64,000 nucleotides of DNA, taken from NCBI GenBank assembly GCA_023957125.1, contig JAMLHL010000007.1, positions 124,001 to 188,000 of the forward strand, read 5' to 3'. Of the stretch, positions 8,759 to 17,473 are shown one piece after another. The position numbers were made by a program, and so were the translations under genes. Under the pieces are notes generated by a model that was not told where the DNA came from, made no database searches, and worked only from the letters and a program-made list of their open reading frames with translations. The DNA is from Chitinophagaceae bacterium (GTDB lineage Bacteria; Bacteroidota; Bacteroidia; Chitinophagales; Chitinophagaceae). Numbering within the stretch: position 1 is the stretch's first letter; each line of letters opens with the position of its first letter.

Positions 8759-9633
8759 TCCATATTTCACTACAAAAAAAGCTCGCAATGGCGGACGGGA
8801 ATCATCTGTTTTCTGTTCAGACTTCTATAGAAAAGGGAGAATTAGTGGCCGTTTTCGGCGAGTCGGGGGCGGGCAAAACAAGTTTGTTAAGGATGATAGC
8901 CGGCTTAATGCTCCCGGAGTCCGGCCGAATTATTTCAGAAGATGATGTGTGGTTAGATACGCAAAATAAAATAAACCTTCCGGTTCAGAAAAGAAATACC
9001 GGGTTCGTTTTTCAGGACCTGGCCCTGTTTCCCAATATGTCGGTTTTGGAAAATCTGAAATATGCCGCCAAAGGAAAATCCGGTACGCCGGATTTATCCA
9101 AATTACTGAGAATGGTGAATTTAGAAAATTTGTCCCATAGAAAGCCCGCAACATTATCAGGCGGTCAGCAGCAAAGGGTTGCCTTGTGCAGAGCCCTGGC
9201 GGGCAAACCCGAATTACTACTATTGGACGAGCCCTTTTCCTCCCTGGATATGGAAATGAGAAGGCAACTCCGGGATGACTTACTCCGGTTTCATAAAGAA
9301 TTTCATCTGACCACATTGCTGGTTACCCACGACTTGCCGGATGTATATTACCTTGCCGATAAAGTAATCGTTTTGGACCGGGGAGAAATTGTACGATCCG
9401 GAACCCCGGCGGAGGTCTTCGGAACGGGCGGCATAGATAACAAAATTCAGATCCGGGGGGAGATTCTGTCCATCCGGGAAAGGGATATGGAATGCATTGC
9501 CGAAATTTTGTGCGGAAGTTCCATCATCCGGTTACCTGTTGCGGAAGAAGAAAGAAAACAGCTTAAACCCGGGATGAAAGTATTGGTAAGTTCGGGCGTT
9601 TTTGAACCGGTGATAAAAGTTTTGGGATGCTGA
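8755..9633 (+). CDS. modC: Molybdate ABC transporter ATP-binding protein ModC
   Basis: ATPase subunit of the molybdate importer, 292 aa. Walker A is GESGAGKTS at 35-43, the signature LSGGQ at 134-138 and Walker B LLLLDEP at 154-160, with the H-loop (VTHD) after it. The last about 65 residues (from IQIRGEILSI) form a single TOBE-like domain, which in ModC binds oxyanion and adjusts transport. Last gene of modABC; no terminator hairpin is obvious after it. Confidence 0.93.
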   Translation: MIHISLQKKLAMADGNHLFSVQTSIEKGELVAVFGESGAGKTSLLRMIAGLMLPESGRIISEDDVWLDTQNKINLPVQKRNTGFVFQDLALFPNMSVLENLKYAAKGKSGTPDLSKLLRMVNLENLSHRKPATLSGGQQQRVALCRALAGKPELLLLDEPFSSLDMEMRRQLRDDLLRFHKEFHLTTLLVTHDLPDVYYLADKVIVLDRGEIVRSGTPAEVFGTGGIDNKIQIRGEILSIRERDMECIAEILCGSSIIRLPVAEEERKQLKPGMKVLVSSGVFEPVIKVLGC

Positions 9634-10092
9634 TCCGATGGAAACCGGGGTTTGATCCCGGATTCCCCGGACTGTTGTGACTCCAATGATGATCTTAAAT
9701 AAGGACCCGTTTATAAGCGCTTTTAAGTATTTTTAATTAAATGAAACAGGAAATACGGGAGTTGCAAAACAAAAAATTAAAAACGTTACTTCAGTTATCC
9801 TGAAAATGGCACATGCCTGTAACAGCAGGTTTGGCAATACGGCGGGGCGACAAATATATTCTAAGCTTTGATTCGCTATTCGGCTTCAGTCCCGGCTCGA
9901 CGAATAATGCCAGGCAAAAGAATAAACAATGTACTTTTTATTATAAATTTGGCAACGGTTCGGACAGACGGAATTCCATTTACTCACCTGCTGCAAGCCG
10001 CAGAATTTTAGCAGGCATGCCAACGGACACTTTCAACCTGATTTTCAAAAGGTAAAATTCATCAAAGCCGGGCCAGACAACAACCACAACTT
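9634..10092. other. 459-bp spacer before rmuC, possible dispersed repeat
   Basis: It contains an 80-codon open frame (9813-10055) starting at an ATG. That frame lacks domains, a signal peptide or a coding-like composition and looks like an intergenic repeat unit that happens to be open. A small CCTG...CAGG palindrome sits at its start. No RNA gene was recognised. Confidence 0.45.
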
Positions 10093-11790
10093 ATGATACT
10101 GACAGAAATACTTTTAATAACCGGACTTCTACTTTTAGTAGCCAACATCCTCATTACCTTTTTAAAAAAATCCAACATAAACGATGACGACTTAAAAACG
10201 GGAATGACAAAGATCAACCTGGACGTTTCTAAAATTGACCCGTTAATTCGTTCAGAATTTTCCAACAACAGAGAAGAAATTCAAAAAAGTTCAAAAGAAG
10301 CGCGACAAGAATTAAGTGCCTCATTAAAAGATTTTTCAGACCAACTGACGAAAACCGTAAAAGAATTGGCAGACAATCAAAAATCACAGTTAGAAACATT
10401 TTCAACTTTTCTTCAAACAATGACGAAGAACAACGAGGAAAAATTTGAAAAACTTATCAAATCAAATGAGGAAAAACAAACGGAGTTTAAAACTCAATTT
10501 ACACAGCTTTCAAATGAATCAAAAGAAGCGATCACCAAATCTCTAAAAGACAACGAAGAAGAAACCATGAAGTTAGTTCAAAGTTTGGCGGAAAGCTCAA
10601 AATCATTGAACGAACTATTAACAACGACTTCAAAAGAAAACAGGGCAGAATTGGCAAGTGGTTTAAAATCATTTGAAGAAAAGTTCACAAACAATGTCAA
10701 AGATTTCAATGAACTGCAACGCCAGAAATTTAATGACCTGGCATTAAAACAAGATCAAATAAAAACCGACACCGAAACCAAACTTGAACGAATCCGCGAA
10801 ACAGTTGAAAATAAACTAAAAGCGCTTCAGGAAGATAACAGTAAGAAACTTGAAGAAATGAGAAATACAGTTGATGAAAAATTAGAAACTACCCTGGAAA
10901 AAAGGTTCAACGATTCATTCACATTAATCAGCGAACGCCTTGAATTGGTACACAAAGGTTTGGGAGAAATGCAAACTCTTGCAAGTAGTGTCGGAGACAT
11001 TAAGAAAGTAATGACAAACGTAAAATCAAGAGGTATTTTAGGAGAATATCAACTTGCCAACATTTTGGAAGATTTACTTACAAACGAGCAATACGAGAAA
11101 AACGTAAAAACAAAATCAAACAGCGGTGCCATCGTTGAGTTTGCAATAAAAATGCCTAACAACAACAATTTAGAAAAGACACTTTGGTTGCCAATTGACT
11201 CGAAATTTCCAAAAGAAGATTACGAGGCACTTGTTGATGCTTACGATGACGGCAACCCCGAAAAAATTGAAGAATTGAAAAAGTCATTCAAAAATGCAAT
11301 TATCAAAAACGCAAAAGATATAAAAGAAAGATACATTGACCCGCCTAACACCACGGAATACGGTATTATGTTTTTGCCGTTTGAAAGTTTATATGCAGAA
11401 GTTTTAAGAACGCCGGGATTATTTGAAGTAATTCAAAAAGACTATAAAATAACCGTAACCGGACCAACTACGTTGAGCGCATTATTAAGTAGTTTGCAAA
11501 TGGGCTTTAGAACACTTGCAATTGAAAAACGAAGCAGTGAGGTTTGGGACTTATTAGGCGTCGTGAAAACCGAATTTGGTAAGTTTGGCACCGTTTTAGA
11601 AAAAACCAAAAAGAAATTACAGGAAGCAACCAACACAATTGACCAGGCAGGCGTTCGCAGCAGAGCAATTGAACGGCAATTACGGAAAGTGCAGGAACTT
11701 CCAAATTCAGAAGCGCAAAAACTAATTGAAGCGGAAATAAACGAAAACAGCGTGGATATAGCCGACAACATTGAAGACTTTAAAGAGTAA
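10093..11790 (+). CDS. rmuC: DNA recombination protein RmuC homologue
   Basis: 565-aa protein of the RmuC family, which limits inversion and recombination at short repeats and is predicted to contain a nuclease-like core. An N-terminal hydrophobic anchor (residues 2-25, LLITGLLLLVANILITFL) is followed by a long alpha-helical coiled coil to about 310. The conserved RmuC core runs from about 315 to 510 (KSRGILGEYQLANILEDLL, LPIDSKFPKEDYEAL, FLPFESLYAEVL, GPTTLSALL). A second helical tail follows. Codons are visibly richer in A (AAA, GAA, AAC) than in the flanking genes, and the gene stands alone behind an odd spacer, so it may have been acquired. Confidence 0.9.
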   Translation: MILTEILLITGLLLLVANILITFLKKSNINDDDLKTGMTKINLDVSKIDPLIRSEFSNNREEIQKSSKEARQELSASLKDFSDQLTKTVKELADNQKSQLETFSTFLQTMTKNNEEKFEKLIKSNEEKQTEFKTQFTQLSNESKEAITKSLKDNEEETMKLVQSLAESSKSLNELLTTTSKENRAELASGLKSFEEKFTNNVKDFNELQRQKFNDLALKQDQIKTDTETKLERIRETVENKLKALQEDNSKKLEEMRNTVDEKLETTLEKRFNDSFTLISERLELVHKGLGEMQTLASSVGDIKKVMTNVKSRGILGEYQLANILEDLLTNEQYEKNVKTKSNSGAIVEFAIKMPNNNNLEKTLWLPIDSKFPKEDYEALVDAYDDGNPEKIEELKKSFKNAIIKNAKDIKERYIDPPNTTEYGIMFLPFESLYAEVLRTPGLFEVIQKDYKITVTGPTTLSALLSSLQMGFRTLAIEKRSSEVWDLLGVVKTEFGKFGTVLEKTKKKLQEATNTIDQAGVRSRAIERQLRKVQELPNSEAQKLIEAEINENSVDIADNIEDFKE

Positions 11791-11892
11791 ATCAAACAAA
11801 AAGGCTGGAGTATGGGATGCACCTCTTTTGATTACCAGCCGGTCTAAACTTTATAAATTAAATAATTTTAACTTACACCCCAAAAGATCATC

Positions 11893-12008
11893 GTGGCATA
11901 CACATCTATCTACCTCAACTTTGCAGGGAATACTGAAGAAGCATTTAACACCAACAAAAAAATTTCAACACGGAGTTTATCGCCCCCATCATGCGCTGGA
12001 GTTTTTCC
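11893..12008 (+). pseudogene. Broken PhnB-like VOC (glyoxalase-fold) gene, N-terminal fragment
   Basis: From the GTG at 11893 the reading AYTSIYLNFAGNTEEAFN matches the first beta-alpha unit of PhnB/YdhE-like VOC proteins. At a run of seven A residues (about 11957) the frame shifts; in the next frame it continues FNTEFIAPIMRW, the following element of the same family. Homology fades after about 12000 and no metal-site residues remain. It is therefore a 5' remnant with a homopolymer frameshift, followed by unrelated or degenerate sequence up to the beta-helix gene. Confidence 0.65.
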
Positions 12009-12132
12009 GGGACGGCAGCTCCTCATGAGCGTTCCGGGGATATGGGGGCTACTGTAAAGACAAATCCGGTATTTGCCGGCTGTCCGATGTTCCCAGCCAG
12101 CAATGATCCGGGTGATATAAAAATCATTCACG

Positions 12133-13791
12133 ATGAAACATATACTCTTATTCACCTTCCTGTTGGCTTTTGTAATTACAGTGCAAGGCCAGTCCGGGCA
12201 TGCATCTGAACAGGTAACGATAACGTCCGGGACGGGAGAAACCCGGGTACGGGCTGACGAGAAAGGCGTATTACAGGTAAACGTATCTCCCGGCGACATG
12301 CGGAGACTTACAGCCGCCGGCATAGTGCATTATAGTGATTTTGGCGCCAGGGGCGATGGCAAATCCGATGACATGAACGCCATCGCAGCGGCTCATGCCT
12401 TCGCTAACCAAAACGGACTCCGGGTAGAAGCCGACAAGGGCGCTACCTACTACATCGGCGGGAAACAACGCACGGCGGTTATCCGCACCCATACCGATTT
12501 CGGAACGGCGGCTTTCATCATAGACGATACCGAAGTGCAAAACCGCAACGCCCCTGTTTTCATCGTGGGTTCAGATCTCCGGCCGTTTACACCTGCATCC
12601 ATTACCTCACTCCATAAAAACCAGGAGAAGATCAATACTGTTTTGCCCGGCCCCTGCCTTATCACTGTTACAAACGCTCATGTAAAACGCTATATCCGTT
12701 TTGGACTGAACCAAAATAACGGCGCCCCGCAAACGGATATTTTTGTTGTTGATAAAGACGGGCATGTGGACATGAATACCCCCATCATCTGGGACTTTGA
12801 CCAGGTTACAAATATCACTGCGCTGCCTATAGACGGCACGACCCTGCATATTTCGGGAGGCCGTTTTACCACCATTGCCAATAAAGCCGAATCGAAATAC
12901 ACGTATTACAGCAGGAATATCGCCATCCGGCGTTCCAACGTAGTGGTGGATGGGCTTGAACACAGGATTACCGGCGAAGGGGATCACGGTGCGCCCTATG
13001 GCGGCTTTATCAGCATCAGCGACTGCGCTTATGTAACGGTTAAGAATACCCTCCTCACAGGGCATAAAACATATAATACCATTGGCGCAGCCGGGAAGCC
13101 CGTTTCCATGGGCACATACGATATTTCGGTGAGCCGGGCGCTCAATGTATCGTTTATCAACTGCAGCCAGACCAATGATATCAACGACAATACTTACTGG
13201 GGTATCCTCGGTTCCAACTACTGCAAAAACCTCCTGTACGACCAATGTACATTTTCTCGCTTCGATGCCCACATGGGTGTTGCCAATGCCACTATCCGAA
13301 ACTCTACCCTGGGACACATGGGCATCAACGCCATTGGCAGCGGCACGCTGATCGTGGAGAATTCTACCATCAACGGCAGAACGCTTATCAACCTGCGCAG
13401 CGATTATGGCAGCACCTGGCAGGGAGAATTCATGATCCGCAACTGCGTTTTTATACCCCGGGGCGGCAAACCGGCCAGCGCCGATCTCATCGGCGGCTAT
13501 AATTCCGGCCAACACGATTTTGGCTACACCTGTTATATGCCCGAAAAGATCACCATTGAAAACCTCCGGATCAACGACGCCAATCACCCGGAAAATTACC
13601 AGGGTCCCGCCATTTTCGCAAATTTCAACCCGCAAATGACTGATGATTCCTACCACGAGCCGTTTCCCTATATAAAAACCAGGGAAGTAGTGCTCAAAAA
13701 TGTCACTACCGCCAGCGGCAAAAGCATAAGGATCAGCGACAATCCGTTCATGTTCAAAGACGTGAAGGTGATAACCACTTCTCGTTTCTAA
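12133..13791 (+). CDS. Secreted right-handed beta-helix protein (pectate-lyase-3 superfamily)
   Basis: 552 aa with a clean signal peptide (MKHILLFTFLLAFVITVQGQ). A pectate-lyase-3/GH28-type capping motif follows at 66-80 (YSDFGARGDGKSDD). The rest has the short, Asn- and Gly-rich turns of a parallel beta-helix (repeating segments such as VTVKNTLLTGH, VSFINCSQTND and ATIRNSTLGHMGIN). The fold family includes polysaccharide lyases, hydrolases and phage-type depolymerases acting on acidic or complex glycans; the substrate cannot be read from the sequence. It stands alone, without a SusCD pair, following a gene remnant. Confidence 0.8.
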   Translation: MKHILLFTFLLAFVITVQGQSGHASEQVTITSGTGETRVRADEKGVLQVNVSPGDMRRLTAAGIVHYSDFGARGDGKSDDMNAIAAAHAFANQNGLRVEADKGATYYIGGKQRTAVIRTHTDFGTAAFIIDDTEVQNRNAPVFIVGSDLRPFTPASITSLHKNQEKINTVLPGPCLITVTNAHVKRYIRFGLNQNNGAPQTDIFVVDKDGHVDMNTPIIWDFDQVTNITALPIDGTTLHISGGRFTTIANKAESKYTYYSRNIAIRRSNVVVDGLEHRITGEGDHGAPYGGFISISDCAYVTVKNTLLTGHKTYNTIGAAGKPVSMGTYDISVSRALNVSFINCSQTNDINDNTYWGILGSNYCKNLLYDQCTFSRFDAHMGVANATIRNSTLGHMGINAIGSGTLIVENSTINGRTLINLRSDYGSTWQGEFMIRNCVFIPRGGKPASADLIGGYNSGQHDFGYTCYMPEKITIENLRINDANHPENYQGPAIFANFNPQMTDDSYHEPFPYIKTREVVLKNVTTASGKSIRISDNPFMFKDVKVITTSRF

Positions 13792-13927
13792 CCCACCGGC
13801 CGATAAAAAACACGGGAGACAACAAGCAGCCGGCATCATAGGACGCATGCCGTTTTCCCCGGTGGTGAACAATGAAACACTGCCCCGGACGGTCGCCCGG
13901 CATAGCCCGTTCCCCGCAGGCTCCTGA

Positions 13928-15946
13928 TCAAAATTCCAGGGTCAGATGTATCGCCATACTCCGGCCGGGACGCGGCAGTTGCAGGATATCCGGGTGTTCA
14001 TAATAATAGCTGTCAAAAATATTGGTGAGCGCGAGATTGATATCCCAACGCCGGGCACCTGCATCAAAAGTCTTTCCCAAAGAAGCGTTTACAATACTGT
14101 AACCTTCACCGGCGGTTTCACCATACGCTTCCCTGCTTACGTGACGCTGCGCCCCGCTGATCACCGATTCTGCACCCAGCCGGTATCCCCGCCAGGTTGC
14201 AGTAGCCGTATTAACTGTTTTAAAAGGGGCGATCAAAGGAAGCGCATGCCCATCCCCATCTTCGCCCCGGGTATAGGTATTGATGCTTTTTATATTCAAA
14301 AATGAAAGGAGCTGTGCATTCAGCGTGGCTTCCGCGCCATATAATATCGCCGAGGATAAGTTGGCATATCGCTTTACACCGGTTGCTCCCATAGTCATCA
14401 CACTATATCCGGACACCGGTTTCCCGGTGATATAATCGCTGAACAAATAAAGAAAGGTCTGTCCTTCTATTTTGATCTTTTCTTTTTGGAACTCCGCTCC
14501 CGCGCTCAGGTTCCAGGATTTCTCACCGGCAAGCCGCGGGTTACCCATGTAATCATATCCATCGGTCCGGTTGAACAAATAAAAGCCATACAATTCCTGC
14601 AACGTGGCGCTGCGCATAGCCCTTGCAAAGTTGCCAAACAACTGCCAGCGATCGGTAAGGCGGTATTTCCCGTTAATATAAGCATTATACAATACATCAC
14701 CCCGGTTCAGCTCACCTTCATGCATACCCGAAAGCTGTTGTTCGCCGGAAGAAGTATAAATGGAAGAACGGTCATAGTCCGCCCGGATACCCGTTATCAA
14801 CGCCAACCTGTTGGTAATCGCCAGCTTATCCGATATATCCACTCCTATTCTTGTCCGCTGCGCATCGGGAATAGTGAGCATATACATCGGCGCACCGCCA
14901 TCCGGAAACATGGTCATCTCCGCGTGCAGGCGGTTGCGGTATCCACTCAGCCGCGTGGTAACCTGGTGGATGGTTTGTGAATTCCACTTAATTTCGGAAT
15001 AGAAACCGGCAGTTGCAGAAGTTCCCGGCATATCCATATGCATCGGCACCTGTTCTTTCGGACGACGCGTATCGTCCATCGCATGATGAATGGCATTCAA
15101 ATACAATTTTGTTTCCCAACTGTGTACGCTCCGGCTATGGGGCTGATACCAATAGGAGAAGGAGCCTATCTTGGCCCTGGCATAGGCCACGTCCATCAGT
15201 AAAGCGGGGTACCCGATATTCCAACCCTCATCCTGAAGATAATCGGCCTGTACATATTGATGGCTGGAGAGTTTGTATCGGGCGGAAACGCCTCCATTCC
15301 ATTTGTTGTATTGGGAAAAAGGCATTAGCTCCCCACCGCCAATCCTGTAATTCCCTGCTCTCCGAAAGATACCGTTGCCCCGGATGGCAAAGCGCGCACT
15401 GCTATATTCCAAAGCGGCCAGGGTTTGCAATGCATGAGCATTGGTTTCATAACCTATACCCGCCAAACCGGTAAGCTTCTTTTCATTACCCAGGCGGGGC
15501 TGTTTCAGCTTAAAATTAAACCCACCGCCTATACTGCTCCCCGAAGCCTGATCTCCCGGACCGTAGTTTACGCTTATGGTTTGCAGGTTATTGGGTTCAA
15601 TATATGAACTGGCAGGATCCATCCGGTCGGTACAGGCGCCAAAAACAGCCATACCGGAAATAGTGGTATTGATCTGCCCCGCATTCAAACCGCGGATGGT
15701 GGGTTCCCAGGCATAACTCCCCCGCCGGATCATGTTTACCCCCGCGATACTTTCCAGCAACTGATCGGTGGAAAGCTGGAGATCGGGACCTTGTTTTTTC
15801 TCCTTCCTGTTGGATAACCGGGTATCGGGTTGTACCATCACTTCCCTGAGTGTGATAACGCTGTTGAACGAAGTATCCTGCTGGGCGTAAACAAACGAAC
15901 AGAGGGATAAAAGCAAAATCAGGGGTGCAATACATCTAAGCGTCAT
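13928..15946 (-). CDS. TonB-dependent receptor, OprC/NosA-like (probable copper receptor)
   Basis: 672-aa outer-membrane beta-barrel receptor: signal peptide to about residue 21, plug domain about 45-150, barrel to a terminal phenylalanine (HLTLEF). The plug has C105-T-D-R-M109 followed by DP, matching the CxxxM copper-binding motif and the MDP context of OprC. The barrel carries H288-A-M290 followed by DD, matching the OprC HxM motif at almost the same distance (183 residues here; about 180 in OprC). There is also a His/Met cluster at 302-306 (MHMDM). It lacks the SusC N-terminal carboxypeptidase-like domain. It is third in an operon after a Met/His-rich lipoprotein and a Cys/His membrane protein. 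Receptor identity is secure; copper specificity is a strong inference. Confidence 0.88.
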   Translation of the reverse strand: MTLRCIAPLILLLSLCSFVYAQQDTSFNSVITLREVMVQPDTRLSNRKEKKQGPDLQLSTDQLLESIAGVNMIRRGSYAWEPTIRGLNAGQINTTISGMAVFGACTDRMDPASSYIEPNNLQTISVNYGPGDQASGSSIGGGFNFKLKQPRLGNEKKLTGLAGIGYETNAHALQTLAALEYSSARFAIRGNGIFRRAGNYRIGGGELMPFSQYNKWNGGVSARYKLSSHQYVQADYLQDEGWNIGYPALLMDVAYARAKIGSFSYWYQPHSRSVHSWETKLYLNAIHHAMDDTRRPKEQVPMHMDMPGTSATAGFYSEIKWNSQTIHQVTTRLSGYRNRLHAEMTMFPDGGAPMYMLTIPDAQRTRIGVDISDKLAITNRLALITGIRADYDRSSIYTSSGEQQLSGMHEGELNRGDVLYNAYINGKYRLTDRWQLFGNFARAMRSATLQELYGFYLFNRTDGYDYMGNPRLAGEKSWNLSAGAEFQKEKIKIEGQTFLYLFSDYITGKPVSGYSVMTMGATGVKRYANLSSAILYGAEATLNAQLLSFLNIKSINTYTRGEDGDGHALPLIAPFKTVNTATATWRGYRLGAESVISGAQRHVSREAYGETAGEGYSIVNASLGKTFDAGARRWDINLALTNIFDSYYYEHPDILQLPRPGRSMAIHLTLEF

Positions 15947-15997
15947 TTCTGAAGATTTGCATGACTAAAATAATTAAACTGAACGTATAGCCGCGGA

Positions 15998-16774
15998 TCA
16001 AAACAACACGTCCATATAAGCACCGTCCACTATTACCGCACCGTTCTTTATCAGTTTGAGCTGCAGTCGCCAGTCGCCCGTCATAGTGTAATTTATCTTC
16101 CCTTTGTAATGACCCTTACCAACAGAAACAGGGTTCACATTGTTAGGCGAACCGTGCTCCATAGAAGGCATCTCCGGCGTCAGCTCAACGGTGAACCCAT
16201 CGTCTGCGGGGAACTCCATCATAGAGGTTTGCCGGCAGATAAAAAGGTCGAGATCATTTAACCCCATCTGCCACTTCCGGGGAGGCACAAGCGCAATAAT
16301 ATATTTTTGAGCGTCCGTACCCACGTACACACCTGACTGTTGAAGCGTGCGGGCATTGACCGCAAGCGGAAACGTAAAGATATCGCCGTCAACACTTACA
16401 TCCAGTTGCCAGGCGCTCATACCGGAGCCCGGCATGGTAAATACCACTGCGCCTTCATACTTTTTCGTTTGAGGGTTACATAAAGGCTGCTCCACCGGGC
16501 TGCTGTGTTTCATGTCGCCCATATCCATCAACGGAAAAAAAGAAACCGGCAGGTTGCTGATCTCATTGTCCCGCATATCTTTTAAAGAAACATATAACCG
16601 GTTGTATCCCGTTTGCAGGGTTGGATCGTCTGCCCAAAGCGTGGCTGTAACATTGTTTTGAGAAATTTCGGCTATCTTTTTCCCGCCTGTTGCTTCGGCT
16701 GGATATGGATTATCTTTTTTGCAGGCAGCAAAAATAAGTGCGCATAATACGGCGCAGGAAAATATCCTGTTCAT
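15998..16774 (-). CDS. FixH/YtkA-like Met/His-rich lipoprotein of the copper operon
   Basis: 258 aa from the ATG at 16774, which gives a proper lipoprotein signal with lipobox Cys18 (LIFAAC); the frame is open further upstream to 16819 but without a better start. Two Ig-like beta domains resemble the FixH/YtkA fold. The sequence carries candidate soft-metal ligands: M83-x-M85-x2-M88-x-H90 and, later, MPSMEH. It sits 51 bp upstream of the receptor gene and 62 bp downstream of the small Cys/His protein. Likely role: outer-membrane-anchored metal carrier or handover partner for the receptor. No enzymatic motif is seen. Confidence 0.7.
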   Translation of the reverse strand: MNRIFSCAVLCALIFAACKKDNPYPAEATGGKKIAEISQNNVTATLWADDPTLQTGYNRLYVSLKDMRDNEISNLPVSFFPLMDMGDMKHSSPVEQPLCNPQTKKYEGAVVFTMPGSGMSAWQLDVSVDGDIFTFPLAVNARTLQQSGVYVGTDAQKYIIALVPPRKWQMGLNDLDLFICRQTSMMEFPADDGFTVELTPEMPSMEHGSPNNVNPVSVGKGHYKGKINYTMTGDWRLQLKLIKNGAVIVDGAYMDVLF

Positions 16775-16836
16775 TGTTGAATATTTAAACACTTGAAGAA
16801 ATCGAACAGCTTTAAACAAGCTGTTCAGTAAGGCTG

Positions 16837-17238
16837 TCAGATGAAATGGGATGATAATCCGGGCGGATGAAAAACAGGCAGGGAAACATCCTGTGTTCTG
16901 CTATCGTTGAACGACGGATAAGTGTTAACGGATAAATCGGGGGAAGCAAATGGAACAGAGGCAAAGTCTGATCGTTCGGATACAGAAAGCAGAACCTTGT
17001 AAGTTCCTTCCTCCAACGGCTGTTGCCGGTCTTTCTCTTCCTGCTTTTTCAGTTCCCCGGCCATCTGGCATTTTCCATTACAATGCATCTCAGGAGTGGC
17101 TTTATTGATACAATTTTTTGCATAAGCCTCCGTATTCAGATAATAATCAAAAACAATAAAGGGACTGCTCAGCATTTGCGCCATAAACGACAGCAGCAAA
17201 ACAGCGGCACTGCATTGTTTGAGTATTATGACCTTCAT
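16837..17238 (-). CDS. Small membrane-anchored protein with HCNGKC motif
   Basis: 133 aa from the ATG at 17238. One hydrophobic segment lies at residues 8-30, then a short region with C43, H52, C53 and C57 (KNC ... MHCNGKC), and a charged, probably disordered tail. I recognise the pattern as a recurrent Bacteroidota hypothetical protein found next to metal-linked TonB receptors; no formal family name is offered. The three cysteines and one histidine could bind one copper ion. It is first in the three-gene operon and lies 6 nt downstream of a perfect -7 box, so the mRNA leader would be very short. Confidence 0.65.
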   Translation of the reverse strand: MKVIILKQCSAAVLLLSFMAQMLSSPFIVFDYYLNTEAYAKNCINKATPEMHCNGKCQMAGELKKQEEKDRQQPLEEGTYKVLLSVSERSDFASVPFASPDLSVNTYPSFNDSRTQDVSLPVFHPPGLSSHFI

Positions 17239-17244
17239 TTCCGC

Positions 17245-17252
17245 CAAAATTA
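17245..17252 (-). promoter_or_regulatory. -7 box of the putative copper operon
   Basis: The minus strand reads TAATTTTG, a perfect TAnnTTTG, ending 6 nt before the ATG at 17238. A start point 3-4 nt further would leave an almost leaderless mRNA. Confidence 0.5.
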
Positions 17253-17473
17253 GGACAAACCGAAACAATATAGGGATGACAAAAATCATAACGGGATATA
17301 ACACTTGTCAAAACCGCCGGGAGGAACCGGCAGCGCTTCGATTGTGATGCCATTGCGATGCTGCCGGCAATTTGCCGGGGCTATAACAAAAAATAATTAA
17401 AAGAAATTTTTCAACAGACGCTTCACGCGAAACTTATAATCCATAAGTTTACAATGCAACAACAAGACACACT

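Noticed and set aside
9813..10055. 80-codon ORF between modC and rmuC
   Set aside because: No recognisable family or signal. The composition suggests an intergenic repeat that is open by chance.
12607..13872. 421-codon open frame antisense to the beta-helix gene
   Set aside because: No signal peptide, domain or composition of a real protein. It mirrors the codon bias of the strongly supported gene on the other strand.
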